From: a bacterium | Lineage (GTDB): Bacteria; JAJVIF01; JAGGVT01 | Reading direction: 5' to 3' | Assembly (NCBI GenBank): GCA_021157815.1 | Contig: JAGGVT010000195.1 | Span: 1 to 29,099 of the forward strand | DNA: 29,099 nt | Part shown: positions 7,831 through 15,687 of the stretch, piece by piece | Numbering within the stretch: position 1 is the first letter of the stretch | Layout: each line of letters opens with the position of its first letter | Notes under the pieces: model-generated | Database searches by the model: none | What the model was told of the DNA's origin: nothing | Seen by the model: only the letters and a program-made list of their open reading frames with translations | Made by a program: the position numbers and the translations under genes

Positions 7831-9099
7831 GTGAATACAGGCATTTCAAATAAAGAAATAATCGCCGGGATTGATATCGGCACAACTAAAATCTGCACGA
7901 TAATCGCGGATGTTTCATCGAATGGCGATTATCACATCATTGGAGTTGGCAAGTATCCATCAGAGGGCTTGAGAAAAGGCCTGATTGTTGACCTTGAAAC
8001 AACAATTGCATCGATTCGTGAATCGAACCATATCGCGGAAAGAATGTCCGGCGTGTCGATAAAAAATGCCTGTGTTGGAATTACCGGAAACCATATCAAA
8101 AGCATACCGTCATCCGCTGTAGTGGCTGTGAATAATCCGGAAAGAGGAATTTCAGCGGACGACAAAAGAAGAGTGCTTGAAGTTGCAAAGAGAATCGAAA
8201 TGCCTTCCGGCCAACGGTTAATTGACATTCTTGTGCGCGATTATATTGTAAACAGCGAGGCTGGAATCAGAGACCCTCTGGGCATGAGCGGTATGAGGCT
8301 TGAGGTAAACACGCTTCTGATAACCGGCGCCATTATGCATATTGAAAATGTTTACAGGGCGATTGAAGCTGCGGATGTCATGGTTGATGAACTCTTCCTT
8401 GAGCCGGCTGCGAGCGGTGAAGCTGTTTTAACAAGCGATGAAAAGGAATCCGGTGTCGCGCTTGTCGATATCGGAGGCGGAACCACTGACATTGCTATTT
8501 ATCAGGATGGCTGTATCGCTTTCACGTCAATTTTTCCAATTGGCGGCGACCATTTCGATTCCGACATTTCATTCGGGCTGAATATAAACGTAAAGGAATC
8601 TGAACGTATCAAGTGCCTGATTGGCGGTGTTGACAAGGAAAGCTCAAATTCACAGGAGATAATAACTATAGCAAAAACCGTTATTGGTGAAGAACAGAAG
8701 ATTCCGGTAAAAATCATAAGTGAAATTATTAGTCCTCGAATTGAGGAGATTCTTGAATTAATAAAGAGGGAAATATCAAAAGCTGGTTTCTGGGGTAAAA
8801 TTCCATCAGGACTGGTAATTACTGGAGGAGGTTCGCAGCTCAGGGGTGTAATTGATGTTGCTGCAAGATTGATGTCAATGCCTGTAAGGATAGGACGCCC
8901 CCACAATATCAGCGGTTTGAAAGAGGACGTACAAAATCCGATTTACGCGACCGGGGTTGGGCTTATCAAACTGGCAGGGAAAAACAGAAAAAAAATTACC
9001 AATGGGAATTCAACTTATCCGGGTATTAATCCCAATCAAAGCATTATGGATAGAATAATCGAAAGCATGAAGAGGATTTTTGATTGGTACAGTAAATAA
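7831..9099 (+). CDS. ftsA: Cell division protein FtsA
   Basis: FtsA is the actin-like ATPase that tethers FtsZ to the membrane and recruits later division proteins. The 422-residue product starts at GTG 7831, preceded by GGTGAGA. It has the actin-fold phosphate-1 motif GIDIGTTK (13-20), the phosphate-2 region VDIGGGTTDIAI (about 212-223) and the adenosine loop VITGGGSQLRG. The C-terminal 18 residues (SIMDRIIESMKRIFDWYSK) form the conserved amphipathic membrane-targeting helix. Length is normal for the family. It is followed after one stop codon by ftsZ in the same reading frame, the classical gene order. The usual murein genes and ftsQ are not upstream here. Confidence 0.96.
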   Translation: MNTGISNKEIIAGIDIGTTKICTIIADVSSNGDYHIIGVGKYPSEGLRKGLIVDLETTIASIRESNHIAERMSGVSIKNACVGITGNHIKSIPSSAVVAVNNPERGISADDKRRVLEVAKRIEMPSGQRLIDILVRDYIVNSEAGIRDPLGMSGMRLEVNTLLITGAIMHIENVYRAIEAADVMVDELFLEPAASGEAVLTSDEKESGVALVDIGGGTTDIAIYQDGCIAFTSIFPIGGDHFDSDISFGLNINVKESERIKCLIGGVDKESSNSQEIITIAKTVIGEEQKIPVKIISEIISPRIEEILELIKREISKAGFWGKIPSGLVITGGGSQLRGVIDVAARLMSMPVRIGRPHNISGLKEDVQNPIYATGVGLIKLAGKNRKKITNGNSTYPGINPNQSIMDRIIESMKRIFDWYSK

Positions 9100-9189
9100 C
9101 GGGAGGACGGGAAAATTAGCAAAAAGAAAACTGACATACTAAAATCTGATGACAATGAAAAACTATCATTCGACAGCGAGTTTAAGGAT

Positions 9190-10491
9190 ATGGAAATGGA
9201 TGATAGCCGGGAATTGCCGGAATTTGATGACGATGTGGATTTAACTGAGGTTGAAAGTCCACAACAGGAAATTGTCGATGTTGGGAAGAGACGAACAACT
9301 GAGGCAAAACCGAAATCATCAGCAAAGAAGAAAAAACGTAATTCAGGAAAAGAATCAACCTCACCTGTTACCGGTTTTGGAATAAGGGAAAGGAAGATAA
9401 AAAGACAAATGACTCACACAGCAAGCATTAAAATCATAGGTGTCGGTGGCGCCGGCGGAAACGCTGTAAACCGAATGATCGAAGCGGGTCTTGAGGGCGT
9501 TGAGTATATCACCGCAAACACCGATCTCCAGGCTCTGTCTCTGTCTATGGCTAACAACAAAATCCAGCTGGGACCGAAATGCACTCGCGGGCTTGGCGCT
9601 GGAGGTGTTGCCGAGACGGGATTGAAAGCTGCTATGGAATCGAAAGCGGAAATCAGTGAGGCTCTCGAGGATTCTGTGATGGTCTTCATTACAGCGGGAA
9701 TGGGAGGAGGCACCGGAACAGGTGCCGCGCCTATTATCGCGGAAATCTCAAAGGAAAAAGGAGCTTTGACAATTGGTGTCGTGACAAAGCCTTTTACTTT
9801 CGAGGGATTCAAGAGACGGCATGTTGCTGAAAGAGGCATCGAAAATCTTCGTGATTCCCTTGATGCGCTTATCACAATCCCGAACGATAAATTGCTGGAG
9901 GTAATCAATGAAGAAACCACCATGCTCGAATCGTTCAGTATTGCGGATGATGTTCTAAGGCAGGGCGTTCAGGGAATAAGTGATCTCATCGTCAAGCCGG
10001 GCGTCATTAACCTTGACTTCGCGGATGTTGAAGCTGTTATGAAGGATGCAGGCACCGCGCTTATCGGAATGGGTTACGGTTCAGCCGCAAATCGCGCTAT
10101 TGACGCGGTTCGTATGGCTATCGCAAGCCCGCTTCTTGAAACCAACATTGAGGGCGCAAAACGTATTCTGATTAACTTCACCGGCAGCGATGTCAGGTTA
10201 AACGAGGTTAATCAGGCGGCTGATGAAATCTACGCCATTTCAGACAACGAATCGAATATCATATTTGGTACTTCAATCGATAATTCAATCAAGGATGAAA
10301 TCCGAGTTACTATTCTCGCGACTGATTTTATCAACGCTGATAGTGAACCGACAATTCCTATTAAAGAGGGATTGAGGGGAAGCGAGTTGTCCTCAGATTC
10401 CTCCGATAGCGACAACACTCCGCCTGACATTGATTCCGAAGTGGATTATGATATTCCTTCTTTCATTAGAAAGGGAAATTACAAGGACTGA
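9190..10491 (+). CDS. ftsZ: Cell division GTPase FtsZ with long charged N-terminal extension
   Basis: FtsZ is the tubulin-like GTPase that forms the cytokinetic ring. The tubulin core begins near residue 76 (GVGGAGGN at 84-91) and has the signature GGGTGTGA (172-179) and the T7 loop NLDFADVEAVM. The C-terminal peptide DIPSFIRK (about 422-429), the FtsA-binding tail, is present after an acidic Ser/Asp linker. The N-terminal ~75 residues are unusual: highly charged, with an acidic block followed by a Lys-rich block. The start is uncertain. ATG 9190 has AAGGA only 1 nt away; ATG 9196 has it 7 nt away. An in-frame ATT at 9115 has GGGAGG 8 nt upstream and would add 25 residues. An intrinsic terminator follows at 10526. 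Confidence 0.95.
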   Translation: MEMDDSRELPEFDDDVDLTEVESPQQEIVDVGKRRTTEAKPKSSAKKKKRNSGKESTSPVTGFGIRERKIKRQMTHTASIKIIGVGGAGGNAVNRMIEAGLEGVEYITANTDLQALSLSMANNKIQLGPKCTRGLGAGGVAETGLKAAMESKAEISEALEDSVMVFITAGMGGGTGTGAAPIIAEISKEKGALTIGVVTKPFTFEGFKRRHVAERGIENLRDSLDALITIPNDKLLEVINEETTMLESFSIADDVLRQGVQGISDLIVKPGVINLDFADVEAVMKDAGTALIGMGYGSAANRAIDAVRMAIASPLLETNIEGAKRILINFTGSDVRLNEVNQAADEIYAISDNESNIIFGTSIDNSIKDEIRVTILATDFINADSEPTIPIKEGLRGSELSSDSSDSDNTPPDIDSEVDYDIPSFIRKGNYKD

Positions 10492-10525
10492 GATCGGGAA
10501 TAGATATTTTTCATTTTGCGAATAT

Positions 10526-10548
10526 AACCGGGCATGCCCCGGTTTTTT
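10526..10548 (+). terminator. Rho-independent terminator after ftsZ
   Basis: A perfect 7-bp stem AACCGGG/CCCGGTT with loop CATGC, running into TTTTTT. It lies 35 bp after the ftsZ stop. Confidence 0.88.
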
Positions 10549-10580
10549 CCTGGGCATTTCTCTTTAACCCGCAAACCAGC

Positions 10581-10597
10581 TATAATCATTTGCAATG
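10581..10597 (+). promoter_or_regulatory. TATAAT box 8 nt before the radical SAM gene start
   Basis: A perfect TATAAT (10581-10586) is followed by 8 nt and then the ATG at 10595. The predicted transcription start would fall on or within 2 nt of the initiation codon. No -35 match (TTCTCT at 17 bp) or Shine-Dalgarno supports a different arrangement. Confidence 0.4.
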
Positions 10598-12097
10598 AGC
10601 GCGCGTAAGCAAAAAAATCGGATTGAATTATTCAAAAGGGAAATTCATCTTCCTGATTGCCAACCTGATAAAAACGGCAAACCTGTCGCGCTCGTTTACC
10701 CGGATTCGTATGAAGTTGGAATGTCATCGCTTGGATACCTGACTGTCTATAGGTATTTTGTCGAGGCAGGATTCAAACCTGAAAGATTTTTCTTCAATAT
10801 CCGCAATTCAAATAATGTTCCCATTTCAATTGAAACCGCGACAACACTAAAAAAACTCCAAACTATCGCGTTTCATTTTTCTTTTGAGCTTGATTATATC
10901 AATGCGCTGAAAATGCTGATTGATTCAGGAATCGAAACATCCCGGAAAAAACGTGAGAAGTCAGGCGGACATTATTTAATCGCTGGAGGGATAGCATCAA
11001 CCGCCAATCCACTGCCTTTGATTAAATTCATGGATGCAGTTTTTATCGGCGAACTGGAATCCGAATATGTAAATCAGATTGAAAACGCCTGTTTCGATGG
11101 AGATACCCCATGGTTTGTTTCAAAGGAATTTGAGGATTCAAATGGCGACTACAAGGTCAGGCAGAATCAAAATAACAACTGGGCCAGCTCAAGCAGTTTC
11201 AGTCCGATAATTACGCCGCTTTCGGTTTTTTCCATGGCCAATCTTATTGAGATAATTCGTGGATGTCCTGTAAAATGCAAATTTTGCCTTGCGGGGAATA
11301 TACGCCAAAAAATAAGTGAGCGTTCTTTAAACTTGATTCTTGAGGATGCTTTCCGCCATGAAAACGAATCGAAAAAAATCGGGCTAATCGGAGCGATACC
11401 ATCGCTTCATTCATCGATAATGCCACTGCTTGAAAATCTCATCGACAAAGGCATGAAACCATCATTGTCAGCGTTAAGTGTCAACTCGCTGAAATCACCC
11501 CTTCTCGATTTGCTCGCAAAAGGTGGAATGAAAACCCTTACTCTTGGAGTGGAAACTTTTGATGAGACTGTTCAGAGAAGCGTTGGAAAAATCATTAAGC
11601 TGGATGGACTTTTGAATCGTGTTGAATATGCGTTAAAATCGGGAATGAGGGAAATCAAACTATACCTTATGCTCGGTTTGCCTGATGCCGCCGATAACGA
11701 GGAAAGTCTGCTGATTGAGCGAGCACTTGAAATTAACAAAATTGCCCAGGGCGCAAGACCGGGGTCGAGAACAACAATCAGCCTGAACCCTTTCATACCT
11801 AAAATTGCCACACCTTATGAGAGAAAATCATTCATGGGAGAAAAGACTTTCCGTAAGAAAGTGAGAATGATTCGTACCCAATTGGCGAAAGAGGGGATAA
11901 ATGTTATCAGTGAAAGCCACAGGGGTTCTTTTATTCAGAATTTGATTTCTTGCGGTGATGAGGTAATCGGGGATATAATACTGAGGCTGGCAATCGGGGA
12001 TAGTATTAATCAACTTCGCAATTCACTGCCGGATGATTTGGATGCTTACCTGAAAGAAACAGCATCGAAGGTATCGAAAACGATTTTAAGAAATTAG
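10595..12097 (+). CDS. B12-binding-domain-type radical SAM protein
   Basis: The 500-residue product has a radical SAM iron-sulfur motif in RGCPVKCKFC (Cys224, Cys228, Cys231; CxxxCxxC), which binds the 4Fe-4S cluster and S-adenosylmethionine. The N-terminal ~200 residues (PVALVYPDSYEVGMSSLG, later AGGIASTANPLPL) resemble the Rossmann-like domain found before the radical core in methylthiotransferase-like and TIGR03960-type proteins. A cobalamin DxHxxG motif is not seen, so B12 binding is doubtful. No C-terminal TRAM domain was recognised. It sits between the ftsZ terminator and a thioredoxin-like gene 45 bp downstream. The substrate is unknown. Confidence 0.82.
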   Translation: MSARKQKNRIELFKREIHLPDCQPDKNGKPVALVYPDSYEVGMSSLGYLTVYRYFVEAGFKPERFFFNIRNSNNVPISIETATTLKKLQTIAFHFSFELDYINALKMLIDSGIETSRKKREKSGGHYLIAGGIASTANPLPLIKFMDAVFIGELESEYVNQIENACFDGDTPWFVSKEFEDSNGDYKVRQNQNNNWASSSSFSPIITPLSVFSMANLIEIIRGCPVKCKFCLAGNIRQKISERSLNLILEDAFRHENESKKIGLIGAIPSLHSSIMPLLENLIDKGMKPSLSALSVNSLKSPLLDLLAKGGMKTLTLGVETFDETVQRSVGKIIKLDGLLNRVEYALKSGMREIKLYLMLGLPDAADNEESLLIERALEINKIAQGARPGSRTTISLNPFIPKIATPYERKSFMGEKTFRKKVRMIRTQLAKEGINVISESHRGSFIQNLISCGDEVIGDIILRLAIGDSINQLRNSLPDDLDAYLKETASKVSKTILRN

Positions 12098-12142
12098 AAT
12101 TTTTCTATGCATAATTTTTTAGAAACATTTCGGAGGATATAC

Positions 12143-12745
12143 ATGAGTAAGGCAAAACTGCATTTAACAATCCTGATGGCACTCGTAATGATAATCTCTT
12201 TTGCCTGTACTGCGTTTGCGAAAGATAATGTAAAGATTATCGACGGCAACAAAGCGCATAAAGGAAAAAAAGCGCCAAGGTTTATTATAACCACAATGAA
12301 TAACGAGGAATTCAAGCTGTATGATTATCTTGGCAAGAAAGCGATAATCATGTCATTCTGGGCGACATACTGCGAACCATGCCTGGAGGAACTTCCATAT
12401 CTTCAGAAATTTTATGAAAAGCACTCCGATTGCGTTGAAATCATTGCAATCACAATTGATCCCAAACGGCAAAGAAAATTGATTGAGAATAATGTCAAGG
12501 AGATGGGATTAAAATTCACAATCGCGCACGATTATAAAAACAAACTCAGGAAAAAGATCTATCAGTCAAAACACATTCCTTTAATGATTGTGATTAACAA
12601 GGAAGGAAAAATTGTTCTGATACAAAATGGAACTGGCCATCCGGATAAACTTATCGCGGAACTCGATGAATTGCTTGGCGATGATTTAAACTGCAAACCT
12701 GATGAACCAGCTGAGGACGAGGATGAATCTGAAGATGATGATTAA
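12143..12745 (+). CDS. Secreted TlpA/ResA-like thiol-disulfide oxidoreductase
   Basis: I chose ATG 12143 because GGAGG lies 7 nt upstream; the product is 200 residues. A signal peptide (hydrophobic core about residues 8-22, probable cleavage after AFA) directs export. The thioredoxin fold shows the redox site WATYCEPCLEELP (Cys77 and Cys80) and the cis-proline segment KHIPLMIVIN. Proteins of this group reduce periplasmic disulfides, for example in cytochrome c maturation, but no cytochrome c genes are nearby. The C-terminal 20 residues are almost all Asp/Glu, which is unusual for the family. A strong terminator follows the stop. Confidence 0.88.
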   Translation: MSKAKLHLTILMALVMIISFACTAFAKDNVKIIDGNKAHKGKKAPRFIITTMNNEEFKLYDYLGKKAIIMSFWATYCEPCLEELPYLQKFYEKHSDCVEIIAITIDPKRQRKLIENNVKEMGLKFTIAHDYKNKLRKKIYQSKHIPLMIVINKEGKIVLIQNGTGHPDKLIAELDELLGDDLNCKPDEPAEDEDESEDDD

Positions 12746-12772
12746 TCGATAAACCTGATTCTGATTAAAAAC

Positions 12773-12800
12773 AAGCCGGACTCTCTTGTCCGGCTTTTTA
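12773..12800 (+). terminator. Rho-independent terminator after the TlpA-like gene
   Basis: A 9-bp stem AAGCCGGAC/GTCCGGCTT with a 6-nt loop is followed by TTTTTATTTT. Confidence 0.9.
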
Positions 12801-12820
12801 TTTTGCCCTGCATCAAACAA

Positions 12821-12849
12821 TTCAAATCATATTAAGCCTGTGCTATAAT
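12821..12849 (+). promoter_or_regulatory. Promoter of the transketolase operon
   Basis: TTCAAA (12821-12826), a 17-bp spacer and TATAAT (12844-12849) with an extended TGC just before it. A second TATAAT occurs at 12895-12900, only 6 nt before the first ATG. Confidence 0.5.
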
Positions 12850-12857
12850 TACGTCAT

Positions 12858-12886
12858 CCCGCAAGGGGGAGCGGGTTTTTGTTTTT
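12858..12886 (+). terminator. Terminator-like hairpin in the transketolase leader (possible attenuator)
   Basis: CCCGC, an 8-nt loop, GCGGG and then TTTTTGTTTTT lie between the promoter and the start codon. It may be an attenuator, or a decayed dRS3-like repeat that happens to look like one. Confidence 0.45.
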
Positions 12887-12906
12887 CATCAACATATAAT
12901 GGTGAG

Positions 12907-13755
12907 ATGATGGCTTTCAAAGATGTTTCTCTCGATGAATTAATCGAATTCGCAAGACAGGTAAGACTGGATATAGTCTTCCAGACAAACAAGGCTAAAT
13001 CAGGGCACCCCGGAGGCCCTCTAAGCGCGACTGATTTCACCACTGTTCTCTTTAAGTCAATAATGAATTACGATCCGAAAAATCCGAATTGGAATGAGCG
13101 TGATATTTTTATCATGTCGAAAGGGCATTGCAGCGCGCTTTCATATTCACTTCTTGCCCGTATTGGAGTAATCCCGATTGAATGGCTGGAGACTTTTAGA
13201 AAAACCGGAAGCCCTCTGCAGGGCCATCCCAATGCCATTAAATGCCCCGGAATTGAGGTTTCAACAGGCTCACTTGGGCAAGGGTTGTCTATCGGAAACG
13301 GAATGGCGCTCGCGATGCGTCTTAACGGCCAGAATGGCAGAAGAGTTTATGTTGTTGCTGGTGACGGTGAAATACAGGAGGGGCAGTACTGGGAGGCGAT
13401 TATGTCATCCGCGCATTATAATCTGGATAACGTTTGCCTTACTGTTGATGTCAACGGCCTTCAAATCGACGGCGCAACAGCTGATGTCATGAATGTTGAG
13501 CCACTGGCTGATAAATTCATAGCCTTCAACTGGCACGTGGTTAGTATCAACGGCCATGATTTCCAGCAGATAATTGACGCCTATAAGGAAGCCGCCGAGA
13601 CTAAAGGAAAACCAACTGTCGTGCTTGCACATACGATAAAGGGAAAAGGTGTCAGTTTCATGGAGGATAAAGCCGGATGGCACGGACGAGCGCCTAACGA
13701 TGAGGAATACAAGATAGCTGTTAATGATATTAACAATATGAAATATCCATGGTAA
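12907..13755 (+). CDS. Transketolase, N-terminal (TPP-binding) subunit
   Basis: Together with the next gene this makes a split transketolase of the pentose phosphate pathway, transferring two-carbon ketol units between sugar phosphates. The 282-residue product starts at one of two adjacent ATGs behind GGTGAG. It has AKSGHPGGPLS (30-40), SKGHCSALSY (71-80) and the thiamine-diphosphate/magnesium motif GDGEIQEGQYWEA (152-164) with DVN at 181-183. Length fits the half-size archaeal/bacterial subunit, lacking the pyrimidine-binding and C-terminal domains supplied by the partner encoded 31 bp downstream. Confidence 0.95.
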   Translation: MMAFKDVSLDELIEFARQVRLDIVFQTNKAKSGHPGGPLSATDFTTVLFKSIMNYDPKNPNWNERDIFIMSKGHCSALSYSLLARIGVIPIEWLETFRKTGSPLQGHPNAIKCPGIEVSTGSLGQGLSIGNGMALAMRLNGQNGRRVYVVAGDGEIQEGQYWEAIMSSAHYNLDNVCLTVDVNGLQIDGATADVMNVEPLADKFIAFNWHVVSINGHDFQQIIDAYKEAAETKGKPTVVLAHTIKGKGVSFMEDKAGWHGRAPNDEEYKIAVNDINNMKYPW

Positions 13756-13786
13756 AAAATCCAATCTTACGTTTGGGAGTAATACA

Positions 13787-14782
13787 ATGCCTGAAATTCC
13801 TGATGACTATAATGTTCTTGACTACATAAAGCGGGATGAGCTTCCTCCGTTTGAACTGACGCGAAAAGCTTACGCCGAGATGCTGATTGAAATTGGCGGT
13901 GAGAATGAGGATTTGGTTGTCCTCGATGCCGACCTTTCCAAATCAACTATGAGCGACAGATTCGATGAAAAATTCCCAAACAGGTTTTTCGATATGGGAA
14001 TCGCGGAGCAGGACATGCTTTGCACAGCGGCTGGACTTGCGCTTGAGGGTAAACTTCCCTGGGTAAGCACATACGCGGTTTTCGTGACCGGAAGGGCATG
14101 GGACCAGATTAGGAACACAATATGCTACGCTAATCTGAATGTAAAAATCGCGGCATCCCATGGCGGAATTAGTGTCGGTCCCGATGGTCCCACTCACCAG
14201 TGCATTGAGGACATCGGAATCATGCGAGTCATTCCCAACATGACAATCCTCGTTCCGGCTGATTATAACGAGGCGCGAAAGGCGATTAAAATGGCGTGTG
14301 AAATCGACGGGCCTGTAATCGTGCGCCTTAACAGGGAAAAAGTTCCCATCGTTACAAATCCGAATGACCCTTTCATATTTGGCAAAGCAAATATTATTCA
14401 TGATGGCTCCGATGTAACAATAATCACAACCGGCCTGATGAATTACTATTCACTGAAAGCAATGGTCGCTCTTGAAAAAGAGGGAATAAGCGTCCGAGTG
14501 GTAAACGCGCAAACTCTTAAACCATTTGATAAGGAAACAGTTATCAAATGCGCGAAAGAAACTGGCGCGATTGTTACTGTCGAAGAGCATAACATCTACG
14601 GCGGATTGGGCGAAGCTGTAGCGGGAATTGTCGCGCAGGAATATCCTGTCCCGATGAAAATAGTCGGCGTTAATGATGTATTCGGCGAAAGCGGTCCGTG
14701 GGATGAACTTCTCGAAAAATGGGGTCTCAACGACAAGGAAATAATCAAAGCGGTTAAAGCAGTACTTAAAATGAAGAGTTAG
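13787..14782 (+). CDS. Transketolase, C-terminal (pyrimidine-binding) subunit
   Basis: The 331-residue product starts at ATG 13787 with GGGAG 8 nt upstream. It contains the pyrimidine-binding domain with the catalytic glutamate in GIAEQDM (71-77; Glu74), the HGGISVGPDGPTHQ segment and a C-terminal transketolase domain ending KAVLKMKS. It is the partner of the preceding gene, in the usual A-B order. Its TAG stop codon is also part of the first unit of an 8-bp tandem array that forms the 3' flank. A DXPS-like enzyme was considered, but the split form and HGGxxxGxDGPTHQ favour transketolase. Confidence 0.95.
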   Translation: MPEIPDDYNVLDYIKRDELPPFELTRKAYAEMLIEIGGENEDLVVLDADLSKSTMSDRFDEKFPNRFFDMGIAEQDMLCTAAGLALEGKLPWVSTYAVFVTGRAWDQIRNTICYANLNVKIAASHGGISVGPDGPTHQCIEDIGIMRVIPNMTILVPADYNEARKAIKMACEIDGPVIVRLNREKVPIVTNPNDPFIFGKANIIHDGSDVTIITTGLMNYYSLKAMVALEKEGISVRVVNAQTLKPFDKETVIKCAKETGAIVTVEEHNIYGGLGEAVAGIVAQEYPVPMKIVGVNDVFGESGPWDELLEKWGLNDKEIIKAVKAVLKMKS

Positions 14783-14880
14783 CAGGTTAGCAAGTTAGTA
14801 AGTTAGTAAGTTAGCAAGTTAGTAAGTTAGTAGGTTAGCAAGTTAGTAAGTTAGTAAGTTAGTAGGTTAGCAAGTTAGTT
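14777..14880 (+). repeat. 8-bp tandem repeat array (AAGTTAGT family), 3' of transketolase
   Basis: About 13 units of an octamer varying between AAGTTAGT, AAGTTAGC and AGGTTAGC. It starts inside the transketolase stop codon. Because the period is not divisible by three, TAG and TAA occur in every frame on the plus strand and TAA in every frame on the minus strand. It is followed at once by a CCCGGCA..TGCCGGG hairpin at 14884-14905. The gap to the next gene (14783-15172) otherwise holds only palindromic repeats. Confidence 0.9.
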
Positions 14881-14906
14881 GTAGCCCGGCATCCCTTTGC
14901 CGGGGA
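14881..14906. repeat. CCCGG..CCGGGG hairpin repeat
   Basis: A short palindrome (CCCGGCA/TGCCGGG, 6-nt loop) of a family with copies at 17153-17200, 25799-25825, 25831-25857 and 25928-25975. Confidence 0.6.
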
Positions 14907-14969
14907 AACAAGTGGCTATCTTGGGCAAAATTCTGGTGAAGAGCCTGCCAGATTACAATTCACTTCCCC

Positions 14970-15040
14970 CCCTTAATCCCCTCGTGAGCGAGGGGAGATG
15001 CTTTTAAATATTTCATTTGTAAACTGCATATCTTGACTAT
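14970..15040. repeat. CCCCTCG..CGAGGGG repeat with conserved flank
   Basis: A TTAATCCCCTCGTGAGCGAG palindrome, then GGAGATG, a T/A-rich stretch and TCATTTG. The same layout recurs at 29011-29080. A second, differently oriented palindrome (CTCCCCGCTCGCGGGGAG) lies at 15071-15089. Confidence 0.6.
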
Positions 15041-15137
15041 ACAAGTGTGAACATTAAATGATGTTTACTCCCTCCCCGCTCGCGGGGAGGGCTGGGGTGG
15101 GGGCATTTAGTAAGAGGTAACATCGCGACTTTTCGTT

Positions 15138-15143
15138 TATAAT
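15138..15143 (+). promoter_or_regulatory. Candidate -10 box for the Nudix gene
   Basis: A perfect TATAAT 29 bp before the ATG. No good -35 was found, so it is tentative. Confidence 0.3.
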
Positions 15144-15172
15144 ACTTCCAGCAACAAAACGAGGATGCAATT

Positions 15173-15667
15173 ATGAACGACGACAAATCTGATATCCAGG
15201 CGGAACATTTCCAGAAACTCGGAGTGCCGCGTGTAACAGTGCGAGGTCTCTGCAAGCATCAGGGGAATCTATTCGCGGAATACTCAACCGAGCAATCCGA
15301 GATGGACAGGATTTATTCCCTTCCCGGAGGTGCGATTAAATGGGGTGAACGCGCGCGCGATGCTCTCCGTCGCGAATTCAAAGAGGAGTTCAACATGGAT
15401 GTTTCTGTCGGTCGTTTTCTTGTGATTATCGAAAATAAATTTGGTACATCAAAAGGACGCATTCATAATCTGGAATTGATATTCGAGGTGAAAACCGAAA
15501 CCGACGAATTTGAATTGATGGTTCCCGGTTTGGGCGCGAAATGGCTGGATATAAACGGCATAGACAGATACAACCTGAAGCCTGATGAACTTCGCGAGGC
15601 ACTCTTCACACAAAGCATCAACAGGCAGAAACACATGATTGCCGGTGACATGAAACTGACCAGATGA
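15173..15667 (+). CDS. Nudix hydrolase
   Basis: Nudix enzymes cleave nucleoside diphosphates linked to another moiety. The 164-residue product starts at ATG 15173 with GAGGA 7 nt upstream. The Nudix box is clear at 52-74: GGAIKWGE followed by REFKEEF (67-73), matching Gx5Ex7REUxEE except that the glycine after EEx is Asn. The rest is a compact alpha/beta domain of typical length. No domain fusion indicates the substrate; ADP-ribose/NADH-type pyrophosphatases and dNTP hydrolases are both possible. It is followed by the second composite palindromic repeat, so it appears monocistronic. Confidence 0.9.
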   Translation: MNDDKSDIQAEHFQKLGVPRVTVRGLCKHQGNLFAEYSTEQSEMDRIYSLPGGAIKWGERARDALRREFKEEFNMDVSVGRFLVIIENKFGTSKGRIHNLELIFEVKTETDEFELMVPGLGAKWLDINGIDRYNLKPDELREALFTQSINRQKHMIAGDMKLTR

Positions 15668-15687
15668 GACTTTGGTCTTAAACATTA

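Noticed and set aside
9097-9190. Stop-codon readthrough making an FtsA-FtsZ fusion
   Set aside because: FtsA ends with its normal membrane-binding helix and TAA, and a Shine-Dalgarno follows; independent initiation is the simpler explanation for the open in-frame junction.
10595-12097. MiaB/RimO-type methylthiotransferase
   Set aside because: The order of domains and absence of a visible TRAM domain and of the N-terminal cysteine cluster argue against it.
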